From Pyrinomonadaceae bacterium (GTDB lineage: Bacteria > Acidobacteriota > Blastocatellia > Pyrinomonadales > Pyrinomonadaceae), in contig JACCTF010000602.1 of the NCBI GenBank assembly GCA_013812565.1, forward strand, positions 1 through 8,424: a stretch of DNA of 8,424 bases, read 5' to 3'. The position numbers were made by a program, and so were the translations under genes. The notes below the pieces were generated by a model. It made no database searches. It was not told the origin of the DNA and saw only the letters and a list, made by a program, of their open reading frames with translations. Positions 1 through 7,224 of this stretch are shown here, piece after piece. Position 1 is the stretch's first letter, and each line of letters opens with the position of its first letter.

Positions 1-86
1 CCCCCCCCCCCCGAGGGTTGTCAACTTATATTTTTCTTTCGCTGTAATGCCTCGATGACGAAGGGTGGGTTGTAAGCGGAAGCTGA
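1..86. other. Left-edge tail with 12-C homopolymer
   Basis: Positions 1-12 are an uninterrupted run of C, followed by about 70 bp of unremarkable sequence up to the stop codon of the glycosyltransferase gene. I see no hairpin followed by a T-run that would act as a terminator for that gene. A pure C-run exactly at the window edge is more likely a contig end or homopolymer-limited assembly edge than a biological signal, but the sequence alone cannot decide this. Confidence 0.6.
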
Positions 87-1112
87 TTAACTAGCAAACA
101 GCGCAGCAGTTCGTTCAGCGGAGAGCACCGAGCGAGTCGCGGCATAAACTTCATCAACGGTGATCGCCAGTATATTAGGGTTGCAAACGACACGGTGTTG
201 ATCGCCGAGGGGAATGTAGGCGCTCGGTGCGGGTTGACCAAGCAGTATCACCACGGGCGTGCCAACTGCCGCAGCGATGTGCATCGGCCCGGTGTCGTTA
301 GAGACAAAAACTGAGAGGCGGGCCAGCGCCGCGACGAGTTGCGGAATGGTAAGTCGGTCGAGGATCACTGTTGAGTGAGGGAATGCCGCGCGCATCTCGC
401 GGATCAGCCCGCGCTCTTCAGGGCCAGCGAACAGCAGTGGGCGCACACGGTCGTTGCGCTCCAGCCGTTCAGCAACTTCGCCGAAGCGTTCAAGCGGCCA
501 GCGCCTGCTCGGATGCCCCGCGCCGGGGAAGATTCCGGCGAGCAACGATCCTTCCGGCACCTTCGCCTTCTTCAACACCTGCTCAACCGCCTGATTATCT
601 TCTTCACGCGGGCGAAGCCGGGCGACACGCGATGCGTTGCGTATGCCGAGCGGCTCAAGCACATCCAAGTAACGGTCTACGGCATGCTTGCTGCGATCTT
701 CGACGGGCGGACGCGGGCGGAAGTTTGAGAGAAAGTCGAGCGAGCGCCCTGGTCGTCTGGCGTATAAGCGCAAAGAAGCTTTGGACAGATAGCCGAGCAG
801 GTTTGTCTCGTTCAAGCTATGAAGATCAATCACGAAATCAAATTCGGCGCGGCGCACCGACCCGACGAGTCGTCCAATCCGCAGCAGCGAAAGCGGCGCT
901 CGGCCATCGCGCAAAGCCACGCGGTCAACGGCAATCGTCGCATCAGCGACACCTGAAAACTCGATCAGTGCTGCGCCCGGCTTGCCGACGGCAACCGTAA
1001 TGCGCGCTGCCGGGAATCGCTCTCTAATCGCCCGCAACGCAGGCAAACTAAGCACGACATCGCCGAGTTGCCCGAAGTCAATTACGAGAATGTTGCGTGC
1101 ATCGAAAACCAT
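87..1112 (-). CDS. Glycosyltransferase family 9 (LPS heptosyltransferase-like)
   Basis: This 341-residue protein is expected to transfer a sugar, in characterised relatives ADP-heptose, onto the lipopolysaccharide core at the inner face of the cytoplasmic membrane. The N-terminal Rossmann half opens with ILVIDFGQLGDVVLSLPAL (residues 8-26), the family's G-D-x3-L-x2-P signature. The C-terminal half has FPGAGHPSRRWP (195-206) and SNDTGPMHIAAAVGTP (271-286), the nucleotide-sugar binding region typical of WaaC/WaaF/WaaQ proteins. Length is normal for the family and no signal peptide or membrane segment is seen. Which acceptor or heptosyltransferase type it serves cannot be told. No Shine-Dalgarno sequence precedes the ATG: the bases just upstream are pyrimidine-rich and lead directly into the heptamer repeat element. 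The gene lies 138 bp downstream of gpmI on the same strand. The family is secure; specific substrate is not. Confidence 0.9.
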   Translation of the reverse strand: MVFDARNILVIDFGQLGDVVLSLPALRAIRERFPAARITVAVGKPGAALIEFSGVADATIAVDRVALRDGRAPLSLLRIGRLVGSVRRAEFDFVIDLHSLNETNLLGYLSKASLRLYARRPGRSLDFLSNFRPRPPVEDRSKHAVDRYLDVLEPLGIRNASRVARLRPREEDNQAVEQVLKKAKVPEGSLLAGIFPGAGHPSRRWPLERFGEVAERLERNDRVRPLLFAGPEERGLIREMRAAFPHSTVILDRLTIPQLVAALARLSVFVSNDTGPMHIAAAVGTPVVILLGQPAPSAYIPLGDQHRVVCNPNILAITVDEVYAATRSVLSAERTAALFAS

Positions 1113-1117
1113 AGAAT

Positions 1118-1246
1118 AGATGTCAGATGTCAGATGCTAGATGTCAGTAATAAAGCAGAACTCAGAATTCTGAAAGCTTGGCAGACCGCATTCATTCTGA
1201 GTCCTGAGTCCTTTGTCTTTCACTAACATCTGGCATCTGACATCTT
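1118..1246. repeat. Heptamer-built inverted-repeat element 1
   Basis: Nearly the whole spacer between gpmI and the glycosyltransferase gene is repeat. The left side has four tandem 7-bp units at 1120-1147: ATGTCAG, ATGTCAG, ATGCTAG, ATGTCAG. The right side has three inverted units at 1223-1243, read on the minus strand as ATGTCAG, ATGCCAG, ATGTTAG. Aligned as inverted repeats, 1125-1148 matches 1222-1245 at 22 of 24 positions. Nested inside is a second inverted pair, ACTCAGAAT at 1160-1168 against ATTCTGAGT at 1194-1202. Both inner sides are heptameric too: AGAACTC/AGAATTC at 1157-1170 and TGAGTCC twice at 1198-1211. The minus-strand transcript could fold into a stem of about 24 bp with an inner stem. 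It starts 5 bases after the gpmI stop codon and ends about 6 bases before the next ATG. Function unknown. Confidence 0.85.
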
Positions 1247-1250
1247 CCTT

Positions 1251-2804
1251 TCACGTTTCCCGCAGATCGCGTCCCGTCATTTCAACGGGCTTGTCCAGTC
1301 CGAGCAGGCCGATGATAGTTGGCGCGATGTCTTCGAGTGCGCCGCCTTCACGCAATTTCACGCCGCGCATCTCTTCATCGACGAGATGGAAGGGGACTAG
1401 ATTCGTCGTGTGCGCGGTGTGGGGATTTCCTGTCGCAAAGTCGATCATCTGTTCGCAGTTGCCGTGGTCGGAGGTGACGAGGCAGCGCCCGCCTGCTCCG
1501 CGAACGCCTTTCGTGACCCATCCCAAACATGTATCGACATACTGCACGGCTTCGATGGTCTTCTCCAAGTTGCCGGTGTGCCCGACCATATCTGTGTTAG
1601 CGAAGTTGATGATAAAGACATCCGTTTCGCCTTCTTCAATTCCGCGCAAGACTTTGTCGGTGATCTTAAAGGCGGACATCTCCGGTTGAAGATCATAGGT
1701 TGCCACCTTCGCCGAAGGCACCATCAAGCGACGTTCATGCGCGAACTCTTTTTCGACGCCGCCGTTGAAGAAGTAAGTGACGTGTGCGTACTTTTCTGTT
1801 TCGGCGAGGCGGTAGTTACGTATGCCTGCGGCGGCGAAGACTTCGGCGAGAATGTTGTGACGGTGCTGCTGTCCGAAGACGATAGGAAACGGAAAGGTTT
1901 TGTCGTACTGCGTAAAGCAGGTTAAATCAATCTGCGGACGCTGCAAAACGGGGAAGCCATCGAAGCCGGGAATCGCGAGCGCGCTGCTGATCTGCCGCGT
2001 GCGATCGGCGCGATAGTTAAAGAAGATTACAGAATCGCCGTCCTGAATGATTGCCACAGGTTGACCAACTTCATCGATGACGGCAATCGGCTGGAGAAAC
2101 TCATCAGTAACTTCTCGCTCGTATGAACGACGTACTGCTTCGACCGGATCAGAGGTGCGCTCGCCCGTACCATGAACCAGCAGATCATAAGCGAGCCTGG
2201 TTCGCTCCCAACGCTTGTCGCGATCCATCGCGTAGTAGCGTCCGATGACGGACGCGATCCGGCCGCAACCAATCTCGCGAATCTTCTCCTGCAACGCTTC
2301 AAGGTAACCGGCACCGTTGTGCGGCATTGTGTCGCGCCCATCCATAAAGCAGTGGACGAAGACGCGCTCGATGTTGCGATCATGCGCCATCCGCAACAAG
2401 GCGTAGAGATGATCTTGCGAGGAGTGAACCTTGCCGTCGGAGAGCAGTCCCATCAGGTGAAGCGCGCGGTCACGACGTTTCGGATTTTCCATCGCCGCAA
2501 TTAAAACTTCGTTTTGAAATAACTCGCCGGTTTCAATCGCATGATCAATGCGCCGGAGGTCGGTGTAGATGACGCGCCCGGCTCCCATATTTAAGTGTCC
2601 GACTTCAGAGTTGCCGATGACGCCGGTCGGAAGCCCGACGCAGGCGCCTGATGCTTCGAGAAGCGTCTGCGAATAGCGCTCGACGATCTCGTCATAGTAA
2701 GGCGTCTTGGCGAGCGCAATGGCGTTGCCTTCTTGCTCAGCGCGATAACCCCAACCATCCAGAATGATCAGCGCCAGCGGATTGCGTTTCGTACTCAACC
2801 TCAT
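1251..2804 (-). CDS. gpmI: 2,3-bisphosphoglycerate-independent phosphoglycerate mutase
   Basis: GpmI interconverts 3-phosphoglycerate and 2-phosphoglycerate in cytoplasmic glycolysis/gluconeogenesis, using two metal ions (Mn in many bacteria) and a phosphoserine intermediate. The 517-residue protein is the normal length. The phosphatase domain has ILDGWG with metal ligand D16 and [11 protein letters not shown] with the nucleophile S66. The inserted transferase domain carries LSDGKVHS (121-128), [12 protein letters not shown] (153-164) and YRADRTRQ (264-271). The C-terminal metal site shows D405 and H409 (NTDMVGHTG), D446 and H447 ([10 protein letters not shown]) and H465 (PHTAHTTN). All expected catalytic groups are present. 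The next gene upstream in transcription is eno, the following glycolytic step, 199 bp away across repeat element 2. The ATG at 2804 sits only 2 bases from an AAGGAG, so a TTG two codons later is a realistic alternative start. Confidence 0.97.
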   Translation of the reverse strand: MRLSTKRNPLALIILDGWGYRAEQEGNAIALAKTPYYDEIVERYSQTLLEASGACVGLPTGVIGNSEVGHLNMGAGRVIYTDLRRIDHAIETGELFQNEVLIAAMENPKRRDRALHLMGLLSDGKVHSSQDHLYALLRMAHDRNIERVFVHCFMDGRDTMPHNGAGYLEALQEKIREIGCGRIASVIGRYYAMDRDKRWERTRLAYDLLVHGTGERTSDPVEAVRRSYEREVTDEFLQPIAVIDEVGQPVAIIQDGDSVIFFNYRADRTRQISSALAIPGFDGFPVLQRPQIDLTCFTQYDKTFPFPIVFGQQHRHNILAEVFAAAGIRNYRLAETEKYAHVTYFFNGGVEKEFAHERRLMVPSAKVATYDLQPEMSAFKITDKVLRGIEEGETDVFIINFANTDMVGHTGNLEKTIEAVQYVDTCLGWVTKGVRGAGGRCLVTSDHGNCEQMIDFATGNPHTAHTTNLVPFHLVDEEMRGVKLREGGALEDIAPTIIGLLGLDKPVEMTGRDLRET

Positions 2805-2806
2805 CT

Positions 2807-2812
2807 CTCCTT
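2807..2812 (-). promoter_or_regulatory. Shine-Dalgarno of gpmI (start ambiguous)
   Basis: On the minus strand AAGGAG lies 2 bases before the ATG at 2804, which is closer than usual, and 8 bases before the in-frame TTG at 2798-2796, which is ideal spacing. Either start leaves the [10 protein letters not shown] region intact. The true initiator may be the TTG, giving a 515-residue protein. Confidence 0.6.
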
Positions 2813-2820
2813 ATACAACA

Positions 2821-3003
2821 GTGACAAGTGACAAGTGACAAGCAAGAAGTGAGAAGATTGTGGTTCATCAGAGTCGTAATAAGTCGCTGTTCGGCATTGC
2901 ACGATACAGATAGACTTTGTCGGATAGACCAGCACCACCATCGCGGCCTGACTCCTGCGCGCTTTGCTTTATCTTGTCACTCGTCACTTGCCACTTGTTA
3001 CTT
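2821..3003. repeat. Heptamer-built inverted-repeat element 2
   Basis: The spacer between eno and gpmI has the same design as element 1 with a different unit. The left side (2822-2856) reads TGACAAG three times, then CAAGAAG and TGAGAAG. The right side (2973-3000) holds four inverted units, which on the minus strand read TGACAAG, TGACGAG, TGGCAAG and TAACAAG from inner to outer. Segment 2822-2842 matches 2973-2993 as an inverted repeat at 19 of 21 positions, and both differences become G-U pairs in the minus-strand transcript. The right side touches the enolase stop codon (3004-3006) and the left side ends 16 bp before the gpmI ATG. The 116 bp between the arrays is non-repetitive apart from GATAGAC at 2909-2915 and 2923-2929. 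I recognise no gene, tRNA or riboswitch there. Confidence 0.85.
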
Positions 3004-4389
<1,386 letters not shown>

Positions 4390-4411
4390 TCATTCCTGTT
4401 AGAACGAGCAG

Positions 4412-4442
4412 AGTCTACCTCACATACACTGCTTGCCGTCAA
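4412..4442 (-). promoter_or_regulatory. Weak sigma-70-like promoter candidate for eno
   Basis: On the minus strand TTGACG (4437-4442) is followed after 19 bases by TAGACT (4412-4417), which matches 5 of 6 and 4 of 6 consensus bases. The spacing is longer than the ideal 17. It would give a leader of about 45 bases before the enolase ATG. The rest of the 4360-4560 spacer holds the 14-bp tandem repeat and otherwise nothing I recognise, including no clear terminator for the photolyase gene. Confidence 0.25.
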
Positions 4443-4449
4443 AGCGAAA

Positions 4450-4474
4450 ATTAGAAAGGGTGTATTAGAAAGGG
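4450..4474. repeat. 14-bp-period tandem repeat upstream of eno
   Basis: ATTAGAAAGGG occurs at 4450-4460 and again at 4464-4474, a perfect 11-bp match with a 14-bp period. It lies just upstream of the -35-like hexamer proposed for eno, where an activator or operator could bind, but two copies alone could be chance. Confidence 0.5.
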
Positions 4475-4560
4475 AAGTCAGGAGCCGCAACAAAGAATGC
4501 AGAATAAATAGTGCTTAGCTTGAATGCGTTTACATTTGATTACATTAAAGGCTTGCCGAT

Positions 4561-6009
4561 TCACTTCCTGCCGATATTTAATCCGCTCTCTGGCAGTGTG
4601 TCTGCATCCAACGCGGTTTGCTGCGGAAACTCTCGCGTCCACTCGATATACTTTCGTGCGTTGAACTTGCGCGCCATGCTCTGCGAAGTCATATAGCGCA
4701 GCTTGCCGAAGACGGGTCGCTCCGGCCCCCACGCGCGGTCGTGTTTGCCGAAGCACCACAGGATGCCCGCGTATGAATTTGGATTGCGACCATCAAGCGC
4801 ATACTTATTGTTCATAAGCTCAAGCAGACGAAACGCTTCCTCATAAGTCGAACACCATTCAATCACCTTTTTGCCCCACAGCATGCGCGCATAGTTGTGA
4901 ATCTCGCCGGTGCGGAGCAGTTCGCGCTGCGTCGCATCCCAAAGCTCATCATAGCTTTCACCGGCTTCGATCTGTTCGGGTGGAAGCAGTGCCGGACGCG
5001 GATCATCAATGTGTTCTTGCATCGTCTTCTTGGCCCAGTCCGGCAAAGCTTCAAGCGAATCGTAGCGCGGGTTAAAGCGCGTCATGTTGTAACCGAGTTC
5101 GCGCCGCACGATCAGCTCTTCGAGGTACGCGTCTTTCGCTTCTTGTGGAGCGTCGGAGTCCGTCACCGCTTCGACGATTTCAAAAGCTGAGAGGAAACCA
5201 AAATGGAGGTATGAACTGAGCCGTGAGACACCGTCGATTGATGGATCGTTACGCGAGTCGTGGTAGTTCGGCAGGATGTGCTGGACAAAGTGATGCAGTC
5301 GCTTGCGCCCCGCTTCAGTGCCGCCGTGATATAGCGGCGACGGCGCAACCGTGTGGTCGATGGCGCACTGCCCAACCAGTTCCGGGATATTCCGCTCAGT
5401 AACTTCTGTTTCGGGGCAGTCAACTTCAAGAGTCGGCGCTTTGTGATTGACCGCTTCGGTCGGGACTAAACCAAGATGCTTTGGCAGAAGGCGTTTAATC
5501 TTCGGACGAATAGTGCGTGCTGCAAATTCTTCCTTGTCAAAAGCTGAGAGGGGGATGATGCCGTTGGAGTCAACCGCGTAGACCGGAACCTGAACCTGAC
5601 TCGTGATGCGGCGGTTATGTTCGGGGATGATGAAGCAGGGAAAATCATCGGTGACGATGAGCGCCGCGTCCTTGCTCAAGCGTGCCACCGTGCGACGCGG
5701 ATCGCGTTCGTTACGCTGCAAGTAGAACAGGTAGCGAATACCCTGTCGTTCAAATTCGCGCTTCTTCTCGGCGACGCCTTCGAGAATAAAAGTATGAAGA
5801 CGGTCGCTGGCCCACGGGTAGTAATACTTCAAACCTTCGTAGACGACGAGCGGCAGTTTGCGTTCGTTCGCCATGCGAATCGCCAGGTTCAAGGCGTGGT
5901 TGTGCGTCGTGCGTTTAAAGAGTTGCATCCAGTAGAGCACGTAGCGCGCTTCTGTATTCTCCGGGCAATCGTTCAGCAGTGTCGTGCGTTCATCGAGCGG
6001 CATAATCAT
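4561..6009 (-). CDS. Deoxyribodipyrimidine photolyase, class II-type
   Basis: The protein should use FAD and near-UV/blue light to split cyclobutane pyrimidine dimers in DNA. The ATG at 6009 gives 482 residues. Numbered from a TTG two codons earlier, the N-terminal alpha/beta domain spans about 25-180. It includes VLYWMQLFKRTTHNHAL (26-42), YAVDSNGIIPLSAF (146-159) and FAARTIRPKI (164-173), all resembling class II enzymes. The FAD-binding helical domain follows, with SRLSSYLHFGFLSA (264-277), LIVRRELGYN (301-310), ELWDATQRELLRTGEIHNYA (357-376), MLWGKKVIEWC (378-388) and the DGRNPNSYAGILW/KHDRAWG block (408-430). Tryptophans for electron transfer are plentiful. Length fits the family. A cryptochrome-like or other repair role cannot be excluded by motifs, though nothing suggests it. 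It is encoded upstream of eno with a 200-bp gap, so it is probably not a tight operon partner. Confidence 0.9.
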   Translation of the reverse strand: MIMPLDERTTLLNDCPENTEARYVLYWMQLFKRTTHNHALNLAIRMANERKLPLVVYEGLKYYYPWASDRLHTFILEGVAEKKREFERQGIRYLFYLQRNERDPRRTVARLSKDAALIVTDDFPCFIIPEHNRRITSQVQVPVYAVDSNGIIPLSAFDKEEFAARTIRPKIKRLLPKHLGLVPTEAVNHKAPTLEVDCPETEVTERNIPELVGQCAIDHTVAPSPLYHGGTEAGRKRLHHFVQHILPNYHDSRNDPSIDGVSRLSSYLHFGFLSAFEIVEAVTDSDAPQEAKDAYLEELIVRRELGYNMTRFNPRYDSLEALPDWAKKTMQEHIDDPRPALLPPEQIEAGESYDELWDATQRELLRTGEIHNYARMLWGKKVIEWCSTYEEAFRLLELMNNKYALDGRNPNSYAGILWCFGKHDRAWGPERPVFGKLRYMTSQSMARKFNARKYIEWTREFPQQTALDADTLPESGLNIGRK

Positions 6010-6016
6010 TTGCAAA

Positions 6017-6042
6017 CGTGGCTGAAACCACGCAGTCCTTCC
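6017..6042 (-). promoter_or_regulatory. Leader hairpin between Shine-Dalgarno and photolyase start
   Basis: On the minus strand GGAAGGA (6036-6042) lies 26 bases before the ATG at 6009, too far for direct use. Between them is a perfect 5-bp inverted repeat, CGTGG/CCACG, with a 6-base loop (6017-6032). Folding it would shorten the gap to about 10 bases. No other ribosome-binding sequence is visible close to the ATGs at 6009 and 6003. The regulatory role is inferred. Confidence 0.35.
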
Positions 6043-6122
6043 TGATATTTCGCCGCAGCTTATTCTGAATCAGTGGTGATTTTGCCGCGCGGGTGTAACA
6101 AATCTCTGTGTCCTTCCGCCGA

Positions 6123-6136
6123 AGTTCAGAGTTCTG
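6123..6136. repeat. Two-unit degenerate heptamer
   Basis: AGTTCAG and AGTTCTG stand in tandem just downstream of the metallo-hydrolase stop codon. The 7-bp period matches the larger heptamer elements around gpmI, but two imperfect units are weak evidence. The rest of the 6010-6156 spacer holds the leader hairpin and a short AATCA/TGATT inverted repeat at 6068-6081; I see no convincing terminator. Confidence 0.35.
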
Positions 6137-6156
6137 TCAAAAGACTCTACTGTGTT

Positions 6157-7134
6157 TTAGTCAGACATGGTCCATGTCTGCCCGATCTCGGTGGCCGCAA
6201 TCCGCCAGCGTTCGTCTCCGGCGGCAGCAAGCAGGCGCGCGACGGGTTCTCCGACGGGTTCGCGGCTCAAACGAAAGGTCGAATGATGAATCGGCAGAAT
6301 GTGGCGCGCGTTCATGTCGCGCGCCATCGTCCATGCTTGTTCCGGGTTGGCGTGAACGAATATATAAGGATCGTAAGCGCCGATGGGAAGCATGGCGAGT
6401 ACAATGTCAGCACGCAGCGCAAGCTTAGTGAAGGCTTTAGTGTAGGCCGTGTCACCCGCGAAAACTAACGCCCGCCCACGCTTCTCAATCAGAAAGACGC
6501 CATAGCCGCGATGTTGATCCGTCAACCGGCGCGCTCCCCAGTGGCTCGCTTCAATGGCTTCAACGCGCGTGTCATCGATCATCACTGATGTGCCCCAGGC
6601 AAGTTCATCCCGCCGGTGAAAGCGGCGCACTAAATCGCTGTTACCCTCTTGCACCACGACGCGCGTCGTGCGCGGAAGGCGGCGAAGCGTGCCGAGGTCG
6701 CAGTGATCCATGTGTGCGTGTGAGAGAAGCACGGCATCGAGCCGCGGAAGTTCGCGGGCTGTGAGCGCCGGTTGAACGAGACGCCGCGGCCCAAACGTCG
6801 TTCCCGCCACGCGAACTCCAACGCGTGATTCGAGGGCCGGGTCGGTGAGCAGCCATGTGCCGTAGAAGTTGATGAGCACTGTGGCATGGCCGAGCCACGC
6901 GACGGTGATGTGCTCATCGCTCCACTGGTCGGGCGTCGGTCGGTAAGGGGCGGGAGCCATTTCAAGGCGAGTTTCTTCAAGCCGCTCGGTGAAAAAACGG
7001 CGCGCATAACGACGCACAAATCCGGTATAAGTTTGCAGATTCTGAAGCTGTGTGTTCACTTGAAACCTTAGATGCTGTGTGTCCACATGCGGGGTGCTTG
7101 AAGCAAACTTCCCCGCAGATGCTTTCGTCGACAT
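6157..7134 (-). CDS. Metallo-beta-lactamase-fold hydrolase, NAPE-PLD/UlaG-like
   Basis: This is a cytoplasmic zinc-type hydrolase of the metallo-beta-lactamase fold; its substrate is unknown. Counting from the ATG at 7134 (325 residues), it shows AWLGHATVLI (79-88), LLTDPAL (95-101), the metal-binding SHAHMDH (138-144), ASHWGARR (196-203), FAGDTAYT (225-232), LPIGAYDP (249-256), HANPEQAW (261-268) and PIHHSTFRLSREP (281-293). This order and spacing match the family containing N-acyl-phosphatidylethanolamine phospholipase D and UlaG-type lactonases; the GDTAY, PIGAYDP and HxNPEQA blocks point to the NAPE-PLD branch. A GTG at 7230 would add 32 residues, but overlaps the divergent gene's start and adds nothing family-like, so I prefer the ATG. 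GTG at 7059, preceded by AAGG at a good distance, is another candidate. No signal peptide is visible from the ATG. Confidence 0.88.
   Translation of the reverse strand: MSTKASAGKFASSTPHVDTQHLRFQVNTQLQNLQTYTGFVRRYARRFFTERLEETRLEMAPAPYRPTPDQWSDEHITVAWLGHATVLINFYGTWLLTDPALESRVGVRVAGTTFGPRRLVQPALTARELPRLDAVLLSHAHMDHCDLGTLRRLPRTTRVVVQEGNSDLVRRFHRRDELAWGTSVMIDDTRVEAIEASHWGARRLTDQHRGYGVFLIEKRGRALVFAGDTAYTKAFTKLALRADIVLAMLPIGAYDPYIFVHANPEQAWTMARDMNARHILPIHHSTFRLSREPVGEPVARLLAAAGDERWRIAATEIGQTWTMSD
6162..6180. repeat. 19-bp perfect palindrome at hydrolase gene end
   Basis: CAGACATGG and CCATGTCTG flank a single T, forming a perfect 9-bp inverted repeat that encodes the last residues of the metallo-hydrolase (QTWTMSD). 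It can form an 8-bp stem with a 3-base loop in RNA or be bound as an operator-like dyad. There is no T-run after it on either strand, so it is not a standard intrinsic terminator. Confidence 0.6.
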
Positions 7135-7214
7135 GAAACGAATCGGTGCGTGCGCGCTATCAGCCGGGTGGTGTATGCTTCGCGCGTCTTTCCTGTTGCC
7201 GATACATAATCGCT

Positions 7215-7220
7215 GGAGGT
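7215..7220 (+). promoter_or_regulatory. Shine-Dalgarno of the DUF885 gene
   Basis: GGAGGT ends 4 bases before the ATG at 7225. This is the strongest ribosome-binding site in the window and fixes the start of the plus-strand gene. The 90-bp spacer 7135-7224 must hold both divergent promoters, but I see no convincing -35/-10 pair in it. Confidence 0.8.
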
Positions 7221-7224
7221 CATA

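Noticed and set aside
18..48. TTGTCA and TGTAAT as a plus-strand promoter
   Set aside because: Spacing is about 19 bases and it would only drive antisense transcription into the glycosyltransferase gene; AT-rich chance matches are expected.
371..1000. Plus-strand open frames of up to 209 codons opposite the glycosyltransferase
   Set aside because: They lie wholly antisense to a gene with clear family motifs; their translations are Arg/Ala-rich, resemble no family and have no ribosome-binding site. They are shadows.
1118..1247. Heptamer arrays as a CRISPR array
   Set aside because: The 7-bp units are contiguous with no spacers and no cas genes are nearby.
1410..1925. 171-codon plus-strand open frame opposite gpmI
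   Set aside because: It is antisense to intact catalytic motifs of phosphoglycerate mutase and shows no recognisable domain or start signal.
6162..6180. Palindrome as a rho-independent terminator
   Set aside because: The arms are not especially GC-rich and no T-run follows on either strand.
7205..7210. CATAAT as a -10 box for the DUF885 gene
   Set aside because: Transcription would begin inside or beyond the GGAGGT ribosome-binding site, and no -35 lies at the right distance.
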